Notes: generated by a model from the letters alone, not told the origin. 64,000 nucleotides of DNA from Methanobrevibacter wolinii SH (GCF_000621965.1 NZ_KK211377.1:67849-131848); one strand, 5' to 3'; shown: positions 19,772-29,296, counted from the stretch's first letter. Program-made: numbers and translations.

Positions 19772-21424
19772 ATGGCTGATAAAAAGTTTATTGATGCATT
19801 AAATAAAAAATTCAAAGAATCTCCTGAAGATAAAACCACTACTTTCTATAATTTAGGTGGTTGGAGACAATCTGAAAGGAAAACTGAATTTTATGAAGCA
19901 GGTAAAGAAATAGCTGAAAAAAGAGGTATTCCTCAATTCAACCCTGATGTTGGAAGTCCATTAGGACAAAGGACTTTAATGCCTTACCAACTTTCTGGTA
20001 CTGACACCTTCGTAGAAGGAGACGATTTACACTTTATTAACAACGCTGCTATCCAACAAATGTGGGATGACATTAGAAGAACTGTAATTGTAGGATTAAA
20101 CACTGCACACAACGTTCTTGAAAGAAGATTAGGTATGGAAGTAACTCCTGAAACCATTACTCGTTACTTAGAAACCTTAAACCACGCTATGCCTGGTGGA
20201 GCTGTTGTACAGGAACATATGGTAGAAATTAACCCATACTTAGCAGCTGATTCTTACGTAAAAGTTTTCACTGGTGATGATGAATTAGCAGATGAAATCG
20301 ATAAATGTTACGTTTTAGATATTAATAAAGAGTTCCCAGAAGAACAAGCTGAAGCTTTAAAAGCTGAAGTTGGAGATAAAATCTGGCAAGCTGTAAGAAT
20401 TCCTTCTGTTGTAGGAAGAGTTTGTGATGGAGGTGTAACCTCTAGATGGTCTGCTATGCAAATTGGTATGTCTATGATTTCTGCATACAACCAATGTGCT
20501 GGTGAAGGTGCAACTGGAGATTTCGCATACGCATCTAAACACGCAGAAGTTATTCAAATGGGTACTCCATTACCACAAAGAAGAGCAAGAGCTGCTAACG
20601 AACCTGGAGGAATTCCTTTCGGTTACATGGCAGATATTGTACAATCTTCCAGAGTTAACTCTGATGATCCTGTAAAAATATCTTTAGATGTTGTTGCTGC
20701 TGGTGCAGCTTTATACGATCAAGTATGGTTAGGTTCATACATGTCTGGTGGTGTAGGATTTACTCAATATGCTACTGCAGCATATACTGATAATGTTCTT
20801 GATGACTTTGCTTACTATGGTAAAGATTATGTAGAAGATAAATATGGTTTAACCAAAGCACCTAACAACATGGACACTGTTCTTGATGTTGGTTCTGAAG
20901 TTACCTTCTACGGATTAGAACAATATGAAAAATTCCCTGCATTACTTGAAACTCAATTCGGTGGATCCCAAAGGGCTGCTGTTGTTGCAGCTGCTGCAGG
21001 TATTTCAACTGCATTTGCTACTGGAAATGCTCAAACTGGTTTAAGTGCATGGTACTTATCTCAATACTTACACAAAGAACAACATTCCAGATTAGGTTTC
21101 TATGGTTACGATTTACAAGATCAATGTGGTGCTGCTAACACATTCTCCTTCAGAAATGATGAAGGTTTACCTCTTGAAATGAGAGGACCTAACTATCCTA
21201 ACTATGCAATGAACGTAGGTCACCAAGGTGAATATGCTGGTATTGCACAAGCTCCTCACGCAGCTCGTGGAGATGCTTTCACATACAACCCATTAATTAA
21301 AATCGCATTTGCAGATAAAAACTTAGTATTTGACTTCTCTGCTCCTCGTAATGAAATTGCTAAAGGTGCATTAAGAGAATTCGAACCTGCTGGTGAAAGA
21401 TCTTTAATTATTCCAGCTAAATAG
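19772..21424 (+). CDS. mcrA: Methyl-coenzyme M reductase alpha subunit
   Basis: The 550-residue catalytic subunit. Numbering agrees exactly with the M. marburgensis protein, so the key residues can be read off: Gln147, axial ligand of nickel in F430; His257 (methyl-His), Arg271 (5-methyl-Arg), Gln400 (2-methyl-Gln), Gly445 (thioglycine), Asp450 (didehydro-Asp) and Cys452 (S-methyl-Cys) are all present, in [28 protein letters not shown] and [13 protein letters not shown]. Arg271 is the target of Mmp10 encoded upstream. Whether each residue is modified cannot be seen from DNA. The start follows GGGGAGG. Confidence 0.99.
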   Translation: MADKKFIDALNKKFKESPEDKTTTFYNLGGWRQSERKTEFYEAGKEIAEKRGIPQFNPDVGSPLGQRTLMPYQLSGTDTFVEGDDLHFINNAAIQQMWDDIRRTVIVGLNTAHNVLERRLGMEVTPETITRYLETLNHAMPGGAVVQEHMVEINPYLAADSYVKVFTGDDELADEIDKCYVLDINKEFPEEQAEALKAEVGDKIWQAVRIPSVVGRVCDGGVTSRWSAMQIGMSMISAYNQCAGEGATGDFAYASKHAEVIQMGTPLPQRRARAANEPGGIPFGYMADIVQSSRVNSDDPVKISLDVVAAGAALYDQVWLGSYMSGGVGFTQYATAAYTDNVLDDFAYYGKDYVEDKYGLTKAPNNMDTVLDVGSEVTFYGLEQYEKFPALLETQFGGSQRAAVVAAAAGISTAFATGNAQTGLSAWYLSQYLHKEQHSRLGFYGYDLQDQCGAANTFSFRNDEGLPLEMRGPNYPNYAMNVGHQGEYAGIAQAPHAARGDAFTYNPLIKIAFADKNLVFDFSAPRNEIAKGALREFEPAGERSLIIPAK

Positions 21425-21450
21425 GTGTATTAACACCTATTTTTTTATTT
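21418..21450 (+). terminator. Hairpin terminator overlapping the mcrA stop codon
   Basis: ATAGGTGT at 21421-21428 pairs with ACACCTAT at 21433-21440 around an ATTA loop, extended by A-T pairs on both sides and followed by a T-run. The TAG stop codon is inside the left arm. It separates the mcr and mtr transcripts, though read-through is possible. Confidence 0.8.
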
Positions 21451-21523
21451 TTTTGTTAGATTAAAAATCATTTAAGTTTTTAGTCTGAATTTTTAAGTAT
21501 AACTAAAAAATAATTAGGAAAGT

Positions 21524-21535
21524 TTTTATATAAAG
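21524..21535 (+). promoter_or_regulatory. Probable TATA box of the mtr operon
   Basis: TTTTATATAAAG at 21524-21535 is a strong archaeal TATA match, preceded by GGAAAG as possible BRE. A start about 25 bp downstream leaves a leader of roughly 155 nt before mtrE, containing TAAACT (21561-21566) facing AGTTTA (21583-21588). The leader ends in AAGGAGGAAAAG, a strong ribosome-binding site. Confidence 0.6.
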
Positions 21536-21714
21536 TTTTAAAAATTATTATACATTAGTCTAAACTGATGTTTTAAGAGTATAGTTTATTCTTAGAAAAT
21601 TAGTATTGATTAAATATTATTCAAAGTTGTTTGATTTGACAATTAAAATATAAAATCGGTTTATTCATGTTTATTAAATTATCAATTTAATAAAAACTAA
21701 GGAGGAAAAGAAAT

Positions 21715-22596
21715 ATGGACCCTATAACATTAGGTGTTGTCGCATTGATGGGTGCTGCTGCAACTATCGGTGGTGCTGCAGAAGATTTAGAGTCTGATGT
21801 AGGATCTGAAAGTAACCCTAACTCACAAGTTCAGTTAGCTCCTCAAATGGGACATTTACACAGAATTATAAATAAGGCAGTTTCTGGTGAACCTGTAGCA
21901 TACGGTGTATGGTGTGGTGTTGCTGGTGCTGTTGCTTTCGTATTTATGTCATATTTAAATGTTTTACCTATTGTCGCAATTGCTATAGGTTCTGTAGTTG
22001 CTGCATTTGTTCATACTATTTATACAATTACTTCTCACGTAGGACGTATTGTAGGTCAATCTCAATTTGAACAACCTTTATTTATGGATGCTCTAAATGA
22101 ATGTTTAGGCCCTATTGCAGCTCATGGATTTATTGCTACTTTTTGTATTGTAGGTATGTCTTATTTAATGATAGTTCCAATTCAAGGAACACCTTTACAC
22201 ACATTCCCATTACCTATTTTAGCTGTACTTTGGGGTATTACTGTAGGTGCAATTGGTTCTTCTACTGGAGATGTTTACTATGGAGCTGAAAGTGAATATC
22301 AAAAATTCCCTTACGGATCAGGTACTCCTGTAGCTATTCAAGGAGATATTGTTACTAAAGAATCTGTTGGTGCTAAAAACTCCATTGATGTAGTAAACTT
22401 CTGTTCAAAATATGGTGGACCAGTTACTGGTTTCTGTTTTGGTTTAGTTGTATTTATTAGTTTCTGGATTACTGTTGTTTTCGGAACTATTGGCGGACAA
22501 GTTGTCGGTATTATTATTGTTCTTATTTTAATTTACTTAAACTACAAAATTGAAGTATTTGCAAGAAATAAATTCGGCCCATATGAAGAAGAATAA
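21715..22596 (+). CDS. mtrE: Tetrahydromethanopterin S-methyltransferase subunit E
   Basis: A 293-residue integral membrane subunit of the sodium-pumping Mtr complex, which transfers the methyl group from methyl-H4MPT to coenzyme M. It has an N-terminal span, a soluble loop (LAPQMGHLHRIINK), then about five more hydrophobic segments. It leads the mtrEDCBAFGH operon, the order typical of methanogens. The following gene begins 12 bp later. Confidence 0.97.
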   Translation: MDPITLGVVALMGAAATIGGAAEDLESDVGSESNPNSQVQLAPQMGHLHRIINKAVSGEPVAYGVWCGVAGAVAFVFMSYLNVLPIVAIAIGSVVAAFVHTIYTITSHVGRIVGQSQFEQPLFMDALNECLGPIAAHGFIATFCIVGMSYLMIVPIQGTPLHTFPLPILAVLWGITVGAIGSSTGDVYYGAESEYQKFPYGSGTPVAIQGDIVTKESVGAKNSIDVVNFCSKYGGPVTGFCFGLVVFISFWITVVFGTIGGQVVGIIIVLILIYLNYKIEVFARNKFGPYEEE

Positions 22597-22608
22597 GGAG
22601 GTTTCATC

Positions 22609-23313
22609 ATGGATTTAATTTTCTTAATTATATTAATTATTATTGCTGGAATCTGTATGGGTGCAGGTGTACACTTCATTCCTGTAGGTGGAGCTCCTGC
22701 TGCTATGGCTACTGCTACTGGTGTAGGTACTGGTACTGCAATGTTAGCTGCTGGTGCTGGTATGACCGGTCTTATTACTGCTGCTTCAATGGAAGGAGCT
22801 AGTTTAGTCATGATTATTATTGCAGGTGGAATTGGTGCAATGTTAATGATGGGTATTACCATGTTATTTGCAAACTACATTTATGTATATGGTGTAGGTG
22901 TTGTTCCTGTATCTGCAAAAACTCAAAAAGATCCTATTACTGGTTTTGATCAAGAAGCTTATAAAACTCCAGGTACTGAAGGTCACGGAGTTCCTACTGT
23001 TGCATATGTAAGTGGTATTATTGGATCACTTTTAGGTGGTGTAGGTGGAGGAATTGCATTTTATGCTATCCAAACCATCGCTTCAACCTCAAAAGTATTT
23101 GGTTCTAACACTTCTATTTGTATTGCATTAGCTGCAATTTGTGCAACTGGTTTATTCTTTATTAACTCTGTACTTGCTTCCTATAATATTGGAGGTACTA
23201 TTGAAGGTATGATGGACCCTAAATTCAAAAGAATTGGTAGAGGTGCTGTCTGTAGTTTAATAGCTTCATTAGTAATTGCAATCGTTATTATATTACTTTG
23301 TGGAGGTATCTAA
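22609..23313 (+). CDS. mtrD: Tetrahydromethanopterin S-methyltransferase subunit D
   Basis: A 234-residue membrane subunit. The first 100 residues are Gly/Ala-rich transmembrane segments (GAGVHFIPVGGAPAAMATATGVGTG region), followed by a soluble loop with QKDPITGFDQEAYKTPGTEGHGVP (about 104-127) and further spans. With MtrC and MtrE it forms the membrane part thought to move sodium ions. It has a GGAGG ribosome-binding site. The mtrC ATG begins one base after its stop codon. Confidence 0.97.
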   Translation: MDLIFLIILIIIAGICMGAGVHFIPVGGAPAAMATATGVGTGTAMLAAGAGMTGLITAASMEGASLVMIIIAGGIGAMLMMGITMLFANYIYVYGVGVVPVSAKTQKDPITGFDQEAYKTPGTEGHGVPTVAYVSGIIGSLLGGVGGGIAFYAIQTIASTSKVFGSNTSICIALAAICATGLFFINSVLASYNIGGTIEGMMDPKFKRIGRGAVCSLIASLVIAIVIILLCGGI

Positions 23314-23314
23314 A

Positions 23315-24112
23315 ATGGCTGATGAAGAACAAGCTGTAAGTTCAAAAAAATTATTATGCTTAGGTGTCATTGGTGGGTTAATACTCACTTGGTTAGGTAC
23401 TGTTAATCCTACTATTGGACCTTTATTTGCATGTTTAGGTGGAGTATGTGCTATAGTTTGGGGATCAGATGCAGTTCGTAGAGTAGCTCAATATGGTCTC
23501 GGTACTGGTGTACCATCTATTGGATACATGTCTCTTGGTGCTGGTGTTATTGCTGCTTTAACTGGTTTAGCTCTTGTACCTATGGCAGGTAATATTATCT
23601 ACTTAGGACCTGTTTTCGCATTAATTATCGGTTTAATTTTAGGTTGTATTATTGCTTTAATTGCAACTAAAATTATTGGTATGAAAATTCCTATTATGGT
23701 AGGTTGTACTACTGAACTTGTTGGTGCTGCTGCTTTATCTCTTGTTGCATTCTCTGTTGCTATTGCTGGTGGAAGTTTAGACTTATTAGTAATTTTAAAA
23801 TCTGTTGTTGCAACTGGTTTTATTGCTTTACTTTTCATCTTAAACACAATGGCTATTCAACATCCATTTAACGCATGTTTAGGACCTAATGAAGATCAAG
23901 TAAGAACTTTAAAATGTGCTGTTTCATGTGCATTCTTATCTATGATTATTGTAGGTATTTGTACTATTCCTGCAGGTCACTTAGCATGGTTACTTGTTAT
24001 TATTGTCGGATTAATCGGATGGTTAATTTCATTTAGAAGCTTTATGAAAGCATCTTATGAAGCTGCTGCATCTGTAAAATGGTCTGGATTATGGCCAAAA
24101 GTAGAATTATAG
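23315..24112 (+). CDS. mtrC: Tetrahydromethanopterin S-methyltransferase subunit C
   Basis: A 265-residue membrane subunit with about seven hydrophobic segments. The ATG at 23315 (MADEEQAVSSKK) is chosen: it follows the GGAGG inside the end of mtrD at the right distance and gives the normal MtrC N-terminus. An in-frame ATG within mtrD at 23276 would add 13 hydrophobic residues and is rejected. It is translationally coupled to mtrD. Confidence 0.96.
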   Translation: MADEEQAVSSKKLLCLGVIGGLILTWLGTVNPTIGPLFACLGGVCAIVWGSDAVRRVAQYGLGTGVPSIGYMSLGAGVIAALTGLALVPMAGNIIYLGPVFALIIGLILGCIIALIATKIIGMKIPIMVGCTTELVGAAALSLVAFSVAIAGGSLDLLVILKSVVATGFIALLFILNTMAIQHPFNACLGPNEDQVRTLKCAVSCAFLSMIIVGICTIPAGHLAWLLVIIVGLIGWLISFRSFMKASYEAAASVKWSGLWPKVEL

Positions 24113-24124
24113 GAGGCACTAATT

Positions 24125-24451
24125 ATGGCAGAAATGTTACCTTTTGTAAATGTTGTTCCTGAAATGAGTCTTAGTTTAGACCCTATGACAGGTATTATTG
24201 GTGCTGGAAGTGGAAGTTTAGTTATCTTAAATATGGATGACATCAACAATGCTATTAATCAATTAGAAGCTGATGCTGATGAATTAGTTAGTTCATTAGA
24301 TCCATATAGTGCTCCTTTAGGTGCTTATCCTAACAGAGAAGGAAACTATATTACCGCTGGTACTATAACTAACGTAGTTTATGGATTCTTAATTGCAGTA
24401 TTTATTATTATTGCAATGATTCCTGTATTAATCAAATTGGGGGTTTTATAG
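24125..24451 (+). CDS. mtrB: Tetrahydromethanopterin S-methyltransferase subunit B
   Basis: A 108-residue subunit: a soluble N-terminal part with the heptad-like segment NINNAINQLEADADELVSSL type helix (around residues 40-58) and a single C-terminal transmembrane helix (about 83-105). It has a GGAGG ribosome-binding site. Its TAG is immediately followed by the mtrA ATG with no spacer. Confidence 0.96.
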   Translation: MAEMLPFVNVVPEMSLSLDPMTGIIGAGSGSLVILNMDDINNAINQLEADADELVSSLDPYSAPLGAYPNREGNYITAGTITNVVYGFLIAVFIIIAMIPVLIKLGVL

Positions 24452-25174
24452 ATGGCTGATAAAAAATCACCTGCAGATGGATGGCCTATTGTCACTGGAG
24501 ATTACATTGCAGGGGACCCTGAAAGTCCTGTTGCTGTAGCAACTTTAGCTTCTCACATTGAGGATATTCCTGCTGCTGCTGGAGCAGCTATTGCAGGACC
24601 ATGTAAAACAGAAAACCTCGGTATTGAAAAAGTAGTTGCTAATATCATCTCTAACCCAAATATCAGGTTCTTAATATTATGTGGTGCAGAAGTACAAGGT
24701 CATATTACTGGTCAAGCATTTAAAGCTTTACATGCAAATGGTTGTGACCCTGAGAAAAAGAAAATTAATGGTGCTACTGGGGCAATTCCTTTTGTAGAAA
24801 ACATTCCTATGGAAGGTGTTGAAAGATTCCAAAACCAATTAGAAATCGTTGATTTAATTGATACTGAAGATGGTGGAGCAATCACTTCTAAAGTAAAAGA
24901 ATGTATTGAAAAAGATCCTGGTGCTTTTGAAGAAGAAGCTTTAGTCGTTGAAGTTTCTGACGACGATGAAGAAGAAGATAGTGGTGAAGAAATTAAAGCA
25001 GTTTCTCCTGAAACAGCTTTAATTGAAGCTAGAATGAGAAACATTGAATCTGAAATCAATATGATTGGTGCAATTCAAAAGAATTTATCTGGTAATTATG
25101 CTGGTAAAGTACAAGGTATTATGATTGGTCTTGTATTTACTATAGTAATATTATCATTATTCATATTCTTCTAA
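24452..25174 (+). CDS. mtrA: Tetrahydromethanopterin S-methyltransferase subunit A, corrinoid-binding
   Basis: The 240-residue subunit that carries the cobamide cofactor. The soluble domain (1-170) includes His84 in [10 protein letters not shown], the same position as the cobalt ligand of the M. marburgensis protein. A strongly acidic linker ([11 protein letters not shown], about 169-179) and a C-terminal membrane anchor (about 218-240) follow. The GGGGG before the start lies inside mtrB. The corrinoid link fits cobY 4 kb downstream. Confidence 0.97.
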   Translation: MADKKSPADGWPIVTGDYIAGDPESPVAVATLASHIEDIPAAAGAAIAGPCKTENLGIEKVVANIISNPNIRFLILCGAEVQGHITGQAFKALHANGCDPEKKKINGATGAIPFVENIPMEGVERFQNQLEIVDLIDTEDGGAITSKVKECIEKDPGAFEEEALVVEVSDDDEEEDSGEEIKAVSPETALIEARMRNIESEINMIGAIQKNLSGNYAGKVQGIMIGLVFTIVILSLFIFF

Positions 25175-25190
25175 TTGGAGGTAGTTTAAT

Positions 25191-25397
25191 ATGGTAAAAA
25201 TTTCAACTAATCCAAATGTACGTGGTATTAACAACGTATCTGAAAATATTGATTATAAATCCAAACTTATTGGAAGGCAAGGAAGAGCTTATTCAGCATT
25301 ATCTGTTAGTAGAGTTAAAGGTATAGGAATTGGTATTGCTTTCGCATTTATCTTATTAGTACTTCTTCCTTATATTGCTAAATTATGTGGATTATAG
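25191..25397 (+). CDS. mtrF: Tetrahydromethanopterin S-methyltransferase subunit F
   Basis: A 68-residue subunit: basic soluble N-terminus (with the NVSENIDYKSKLIGRQGRA segment, about 15-33) and one C-terminal transmembrane helix (about 45-64). In some methanogens a related segment is also fused in MtrA. It has a GGAGG ribosome-binding site, 16 bp after mtrA. Confidence 0.94.
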   Translation: MVKISTNPNVRGINNVSENIDYKSKLIGRQGRAYSALSVSRVKGIGIGIAFAFILLVLLPYIAKLCGL

Positions 25398-25409
25398 AGG
25401 TGTTTATGA

Positions 25410-25661
25410 ATGTCTGAAGAAGAAACAACACCAAGTGTAATGGTCGATCCAGAAGAATATAATAAAGCAATGGAAAAATTAGATGATGTTGAAGAAAAAG
25501 TTGAATTTGCTTTAGGTGAATATTCTCAACGTTTAGGCCAACAAACAGGTAGAGATATTGGTATATTATACGGAATGATAATAGGTCTTTTAGTAATGAT
25601 AGTATTTATTAAATACAATCTTGCAGCTGTAATGACCTCAATATTATCAGGATTAATTTAA
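25410..25661 (+). CDS. mtrG: Tetrahydromethanopterin S-methyltransferase subunit G
   Basis: An 83-residue subunit with a helical soluble part ([23 protein letters not shown] type coiled helix, starting near residue 12), the conserved [16 protein letters not shown], and a C-terminal transmembrane helix (about 53-80). It starts 12 bp after mtrF with a GAGGTG ribosome-binding site. Confidence 0.95.
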   Translation: MSEEETTPSVMVDPEEYNKAMEKLDDVEEKVEFALGEYSQRLGQQTGRDIGILYGMIIGLLVMIVFIKYNLAAVMTSILSGLI

Positions 25662-25678
25662 GATTGGAGGTTAATTAA

Positions 25679-26611
25679 ATGTTTAGGTTTGATAAAGAAC
25701 AAACTGTTGTAGATGTTGCAGGTGTAAAATGTGGAGGACAACCTGGTGAATATCCAACAGTTCTCTGTGGAACTATCTTTTATGGTGGACACAAAATTAT
25801 TAGTGATGAAAAAGCAGGTATATTTGATCATGATGCTGCTGAAGGATTAATTAAAGAAATGGAAGAAATGTCTGATGTTACAGGAAACCCTTGTGTTATC
25901 CAAACTTTTGGAGCAACTCCAGAAGCTATGGTAAATTACTTAGAATTTGTAGCTGATGTTTCTGATAAACCATTTTTAATAGATTCAACTGGTGCAGACG
26001 CTAAAATGGCTGGTGTAGATTACTGTCAAGAACAAGGTATTTGTGATAGGGCTATTTACAACTCTTTAAACATGTCTTGTGAAGCTGACGAAATTGCAAA
26101 AGTTAAAGAATCTGATATTGAAGCTTCTATTATTTTAGGTTTTAACCCTATGCAAGCTGGTGTAGAAGGTAAAATCGACATCTGGGATAATGGTGGATCT
26201 GTAGTAGATGAAGGTATTATTCCTATGGCTGAAGATTGTGGAATTACTAAATTCTTCATGGATGTAGCTGTCACTCCTTTAGGACAAGGTGGAGGACCTG
26301 CATTAAGAACTACCTTTGCAGAAAAATCTAAATGGGGTTACCCTGTAGGTTCTGGTATTCACAACGTACCTTCTGCTTGGGATTGGTTAAAAACATGGAA
26401 AAAAGAACATAAAGATGCATGGCCTGTATGTGATATAGGTTCTGATTTAATGCAAGTAGCTGCTGGTGGAGACTTCTGTTTATACGGTCCTATTGAAAAC
26501 TCTTCAAAAGTTTTCCCTGCTGTTGCTATGGCTGATTGTTTCATGGCTGAAGCTGCTAAAGATATTGGAACTGAACCTGTAGAAGGTCACCCATTCAATA
26601 AATTAGTATAG
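25679..26611 (+). CDS. mtrH: Tetrahydromethanopterin S-methyltransferase subunit H
   Basis: The 310-residue soluble TIM-barrel methyltransferase subunit that moves the methyl group from methyl-tetrahydromethanopterin to the corrinoid on MtrA. Typical segments are KCGGQPGEYPTVLCGTIFY (about 18-36), FLIDSTGADAKMAGVDYC (about 100-117), ILGFNPMQAGVEGKIDIWD and DIGSDLMQVAAGGDFCLYGP (around residue 250-270). It is the last gene of the operon and is followed by a hairpin terminator. Confidence 0.97.
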   Translation: MFRFDKEQTVVDVAGVKCGGQPGEYPTVLCGTIFYGGHKIISDEKAGIFDHDAAEGLIKEMEEMSDVTGNPCVIQTFGATPEAMVNYLEFVADVSDKPFLIDSTGADAKMAGVDYCQEQGICDRAIYNSLNMSCEADEIAKVKESDIEASIILGFNPMQAGVEGKIDIWDNGGSVVDEGIIPMAEDCGITKFFMDVAVTPLGQGGGPALRTTFAEKSKWGYPVGSGIHNVPSAWDWLKTWKKEHKDAWPVCDIGSDLMQVAAGGDFCLYGPIENSSKVFPAVAMADCFMAEAAKDIGTEPVEGHPFNKLV

Positions 26612-26619
26612 GTATATTT

Positions 26620-26650
26620 AAGTTAGGTGATTTTCTCATCTAACTTCTTT
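26620..26650 (+). terminator. Hairpin terminator of the mtr operon
   Basis: AAGTTAGGTGA at 26620-26630 pairs with TCATCTAACTT at 26636-26646 (one G-T wobble) around a TTTTC loop, followed by T-rich sequence. It begins 9 bp after the mtrH stop. Confidence 0.82.
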
Positions 26651-27057
26651 ATCTTATCGTTTTTTGTTTTTTCTAGTTTTTTTTAAATATGTGTTTTTTG
26701 TTTTTTTTGTTTTTTTATATGTCTTATTTTCTGTTTTTCTTGATTTTTATTTACTGTTTTTAAATAGTTTATTTGTTTATTTCTCATTTTTAATTACTTA
26801 TTTTTTAAAATCTTGATTAAATATGTTAATTTTCTAAATATCTTATTTTTTCTAATTTTATTTTTTCTGTTTTTTGTTTAGAAGATATTTTTTAAACCCA
26901 TTTATTTTTGACTGGATTAAATCTTAAGTTTAAAAGATTTCAAGAAGACTTATTTTTTTATTCTAAATTCATTTAAAAAAATTTATATTATTATAATTTT
27001 AAATATAATCTTAATTGTTTTTCAATTAATTTAATTAAAATAATGTGGGGTAAAATT
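26651..27057. other. T-rich spacer between mtr and marker 14
   Basis: Long T-runs continue after the mtr terminator. The segment AGATTTCAAGAAGACTTATTTTTTT around 26934-26958 resembles sequences in other spacers (around 30114 and 54644). A TATA-like TTTATATTATTATAA lies near 26979-26994, a likely promoter for the marker 14 gene. Confidence 0.4.
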
Positions 27058-28524
27058 ATGTCATTTTTGGATAATCTTTTTCATAAAGGGCCTAAACCAA
27101 TAATTGCACATAGCCAACCAAAAGATTTAGATATGTTAAAAGCTAGTACAAATAGACCTCAAGATCCTGGATTTAAAACTCATCAAGATGTTTATTATGT
27201 AACTGCTTCTGTTGAACTTGGTAATACTACTACAAAATGTATTTTAACTGCAACTAATTTAAATAATAGTCATTGTTATTTATTAAATAAAACAGTTAAA
27301 ATGACTAGGGATATTAGACCACCTAAACCAAGTGAAGAAGTTTTTGGTAAAACTGTTTGGGGTATTGAATTATCAAAAGAAGCTGTTGCTGAAATGATTA
27401 AAGATACTGTTTTAGAATCCCTTAAAAAAGCTAATGTTGATAAAGATGAAGATCTTGATTTTGTAGTAAGATCTACTGGAGTAACTGCAGGTTTTGCTAC
27501 TGCTGAAGAAGCAGGTAAATTAGTTATTGCTCTTGCTGATGGATGTTTAGATGCAGGTATTCCTCCTAGAAAAATGTCTCCTGCAATGAGTCCTCAGCAA
27601 TTACCTGAAAGACTTAGAAAATATACTTTACTTGATCATGTAACATTTGATGGTGCTGTTGTAAGTGTAGTTCCTCCAAAAGGTAAGCAAGCTACTGCAA
27701 ATGAAATGGAAGGAGAATTAGTTACTGCAGGTATTAAATTAGGAGCTAAATGGACTGATGTTGATTTTAGAAATCCTTGTGTATCTCTTGATTTTGGTTC
27801 AACATTAGCAGGTCGTGTTGTAAATGATAATAGACCTTATGCTAATACTGTAGGTAACTTTTTAGGTCTTGCAGGTGTTGTTTCAGATTCTCTTGCTCGT
27901 GGTACTGATAAAGTTGATAAAAATAATGGTGCAGCATTAGATTTATATGATCCTAAATTAGATAAAAAAGGAGATAAGAAAAAAGCAAAAGAAAATGCTA
28001 AAAAAGTCCATAAATATATTGATATCCGTAAAGTACCTTTAGGTATTACTAGATTTGGGACTGTACCTATTGATCCAGAAGCTGCAGAATCTGCAGGTAC
28101 TACTTTAATTGGTTGTGATGTTGGTGAAAATGGAGATAAACTTCCTGTTTTAATGGATATTGGTAAAGAAATTTATGAAAATGATGGTTTACCAACACTT
28201 TTATCTACTATGGATTATGTCTCTGCAAATATTGTTTATCGTGCACTTGATGTAGCTTTTGATGAAAATATTATTACTGAAGGTTCAGTTTTAGGTATTA
28301 CTGGTAGAGCAGGTATTACTGGACGTAAACCTCAACTTATATTAGAATATTCTCAGGATAAATTCAAAGACACTGTATTTGTTGAAGATGGTTTAGCATT
28401 AGGTTCTGCAATTATGGCTCGTTGTATGAATTCCATGGGTACTCAAAATAATCCTATTGGTGGTCACCAAGGCGGTAAATGTATTCTTGGTAAAAGAATG
28501 AAACTTCAGAATAAAAATAGGTAA
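27058..28524 (+). CDS. Methanogenesis marker protein 14 (DUF2114)
   Basis: A 488-residue protein of methanogen-specific marker 14 family, function unknown. Recognised by VTASVELGNTTTKCILTATNL (about 45-65; resembles the phosphate-1 loop of sugar-kinase/actin-fold ATPases), the RSTGVTAGFA segment, and ITGRAGITGRKPQLILEY near residue 420. A Lys-rich insert (DKKGDKKKAKENAKKVHK) lies near 305-322. The start at 27058 (MSFLDNLFHK) follows TGGGGTAAA and is preferred over the in-frame ATG at 27043. It lies 446 bp after mtrH. Confidence 0.9.
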   Translation: MSFLDNLFHKGPKPIIAHSQPKDLDMLKASTNRPQDPGFKTHQDVYYVTASVELGNTTTKCILTATNLNNSHCYLLNKTVKMTRDIRPPKPSEEVFGKTVWGIELSKEAVAEMIKDTVLESLKKANVDKDEDLDFVVRSTGVTAGFATAEEAGKLVIALADGCLDAGIPPRKMSPAMSPQQLPERLRKYTLLDHVTFDGAVVSVVPPKGKQATANEMEGELVTAGIKLGAKWTDVDFRNPCVSLDFGSTLAGRVVNDNRPYANTVGNFLGLAGVVSDSLARGTDKVDKNNGAALDLYDPKLDKKGDKKKAKENAKKVHKYIDIRKVPLGITRFGTVPIDPEAAESAGTTLIGCDVGENGDKLPVLMDIGKEIYENDGLPTLLSTMDYVSANIVYRALDVAFDENIITEGSVLGITGRAGITGRKPQLILEYSQDKFKDTVFVEDGLALGSAIMARCMNSMGTQNNPIGGHQGGKCILGKRMKLQNKNR

Positions 28525-28540
28525 TTTTTACCTTTTTTAT
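28519..28540 (+). terminator. Hairpin terminator overlapping the marker 14 stop codon
   Basis: AGGTAA at 28519-28524 pairs with TTACCT at 28528-28533 around a TTT loop, followed by a T-run. The TAA stop is in the left arm, as in mcrA. Confidence 0.65.
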
Positions 28541-28660
28541 TATTTTTTTAACTTTTTGAAATTCTTTTTATAAACTTTTTTAAATTTAATTTTAGTATTA
28601 AATTATTATAATAACTAAAATTGATAATTTTTAATTATTGTATTATTTTTCAGTGATTTT

Positions 28661-29296
28661 ATGATTATTGCTCTTATTATGGCTGGTGGTTTAGGTACTA
28701 GATTGAATTCTAATATTGAGAAACCTCTTTTTAAATTTAATAATAAATGTTTAATTGATTATGTTATAGAAAATATTTCTTTTTCTAATTTAATTGATAA
28801 AATTGTTGTTGCAGTAAGTCATAATACTCCTAATACTAAAAATTACTTATTAAATCATGATTTTTCTTATTTTGGTAATTCTCTAGATGACTTTAATAAA
28901 TTTTATTTAGATACTCCTGGTGAAGGTTATCTTGATGATTTATCTTATATTTTATCTGTTTTTGAGAAAATATCTAAGGATAATATTATATTAGTTATAA
29001 ATGCAGATCTTCCTTTTATTACTTCTGATATTATTGATTATGTATTAAGTAAATATTTTGACTCTAATAAACCTAGTTTATCAGTTCAAATCCCTGTTGA
29101 ACTTTATAAAAAATATAATGTATCTTATTCTTATGAATTTAATGGTCTTGTTCCATCAGGTCTTAATATTTTAAAAAGTGAAAATTCTATTCAAGAGCAA
29201 ACTAATTTAATCATGGATAATATAAAGTTAGCATTTAACTTAAATTCTATTGATGATGTAGATATAGCATATAAAATTAAGGATTCTTTGATATAG
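28661..29296 (+). CDS. cobY: Adenosylcobinamide-phosphate guanylyltransferase, archaeal type
   Basis: A 211-residue GTP:adenosylcobinamide-phosphate guanylyltransferase of the archaeal CobY type, which replaces bacterial CobU in nucleotide-loop assembly of cobamides. The nucleotidyltransferase signature MAGGLGTRL is at residues 7-15, with EKPLFKFNNKCLIDYVIENI (about 20-39) and the metal-binding INADLPF near residue 110. The ribosome-binding site is GTGATTTT. MtrA needs the cobamide product. Confidence 0.88.
   Translation: MIIALIMAGGLGTRLNSNIEKPLFKFNNKCLIDYVIENISFSNLIDKIVVAVSHNTPNTKNYLLNHDFSYFGNSLDDFNKFYLDTPGEGYLDDLSYILSVFEKISKDNIILVINADLPFITSDIIDYVLSKYFDSNKPSLSVQIPVELYKKYNVSYSYEFNGLVPSGLNILKSENSIQEQTNLIMDNIKLAFNLNSIDDVDIAYKIKDSLI

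Noticed and set aside
22542-22862. Open frame antisense to mtrD
   Set aside because: It is Pro/Ile/Ala-rich, the mirror of the Gly/Ala-rich membrane segments of MtrD, and has no ribosome-binding site; mtrD is certain.
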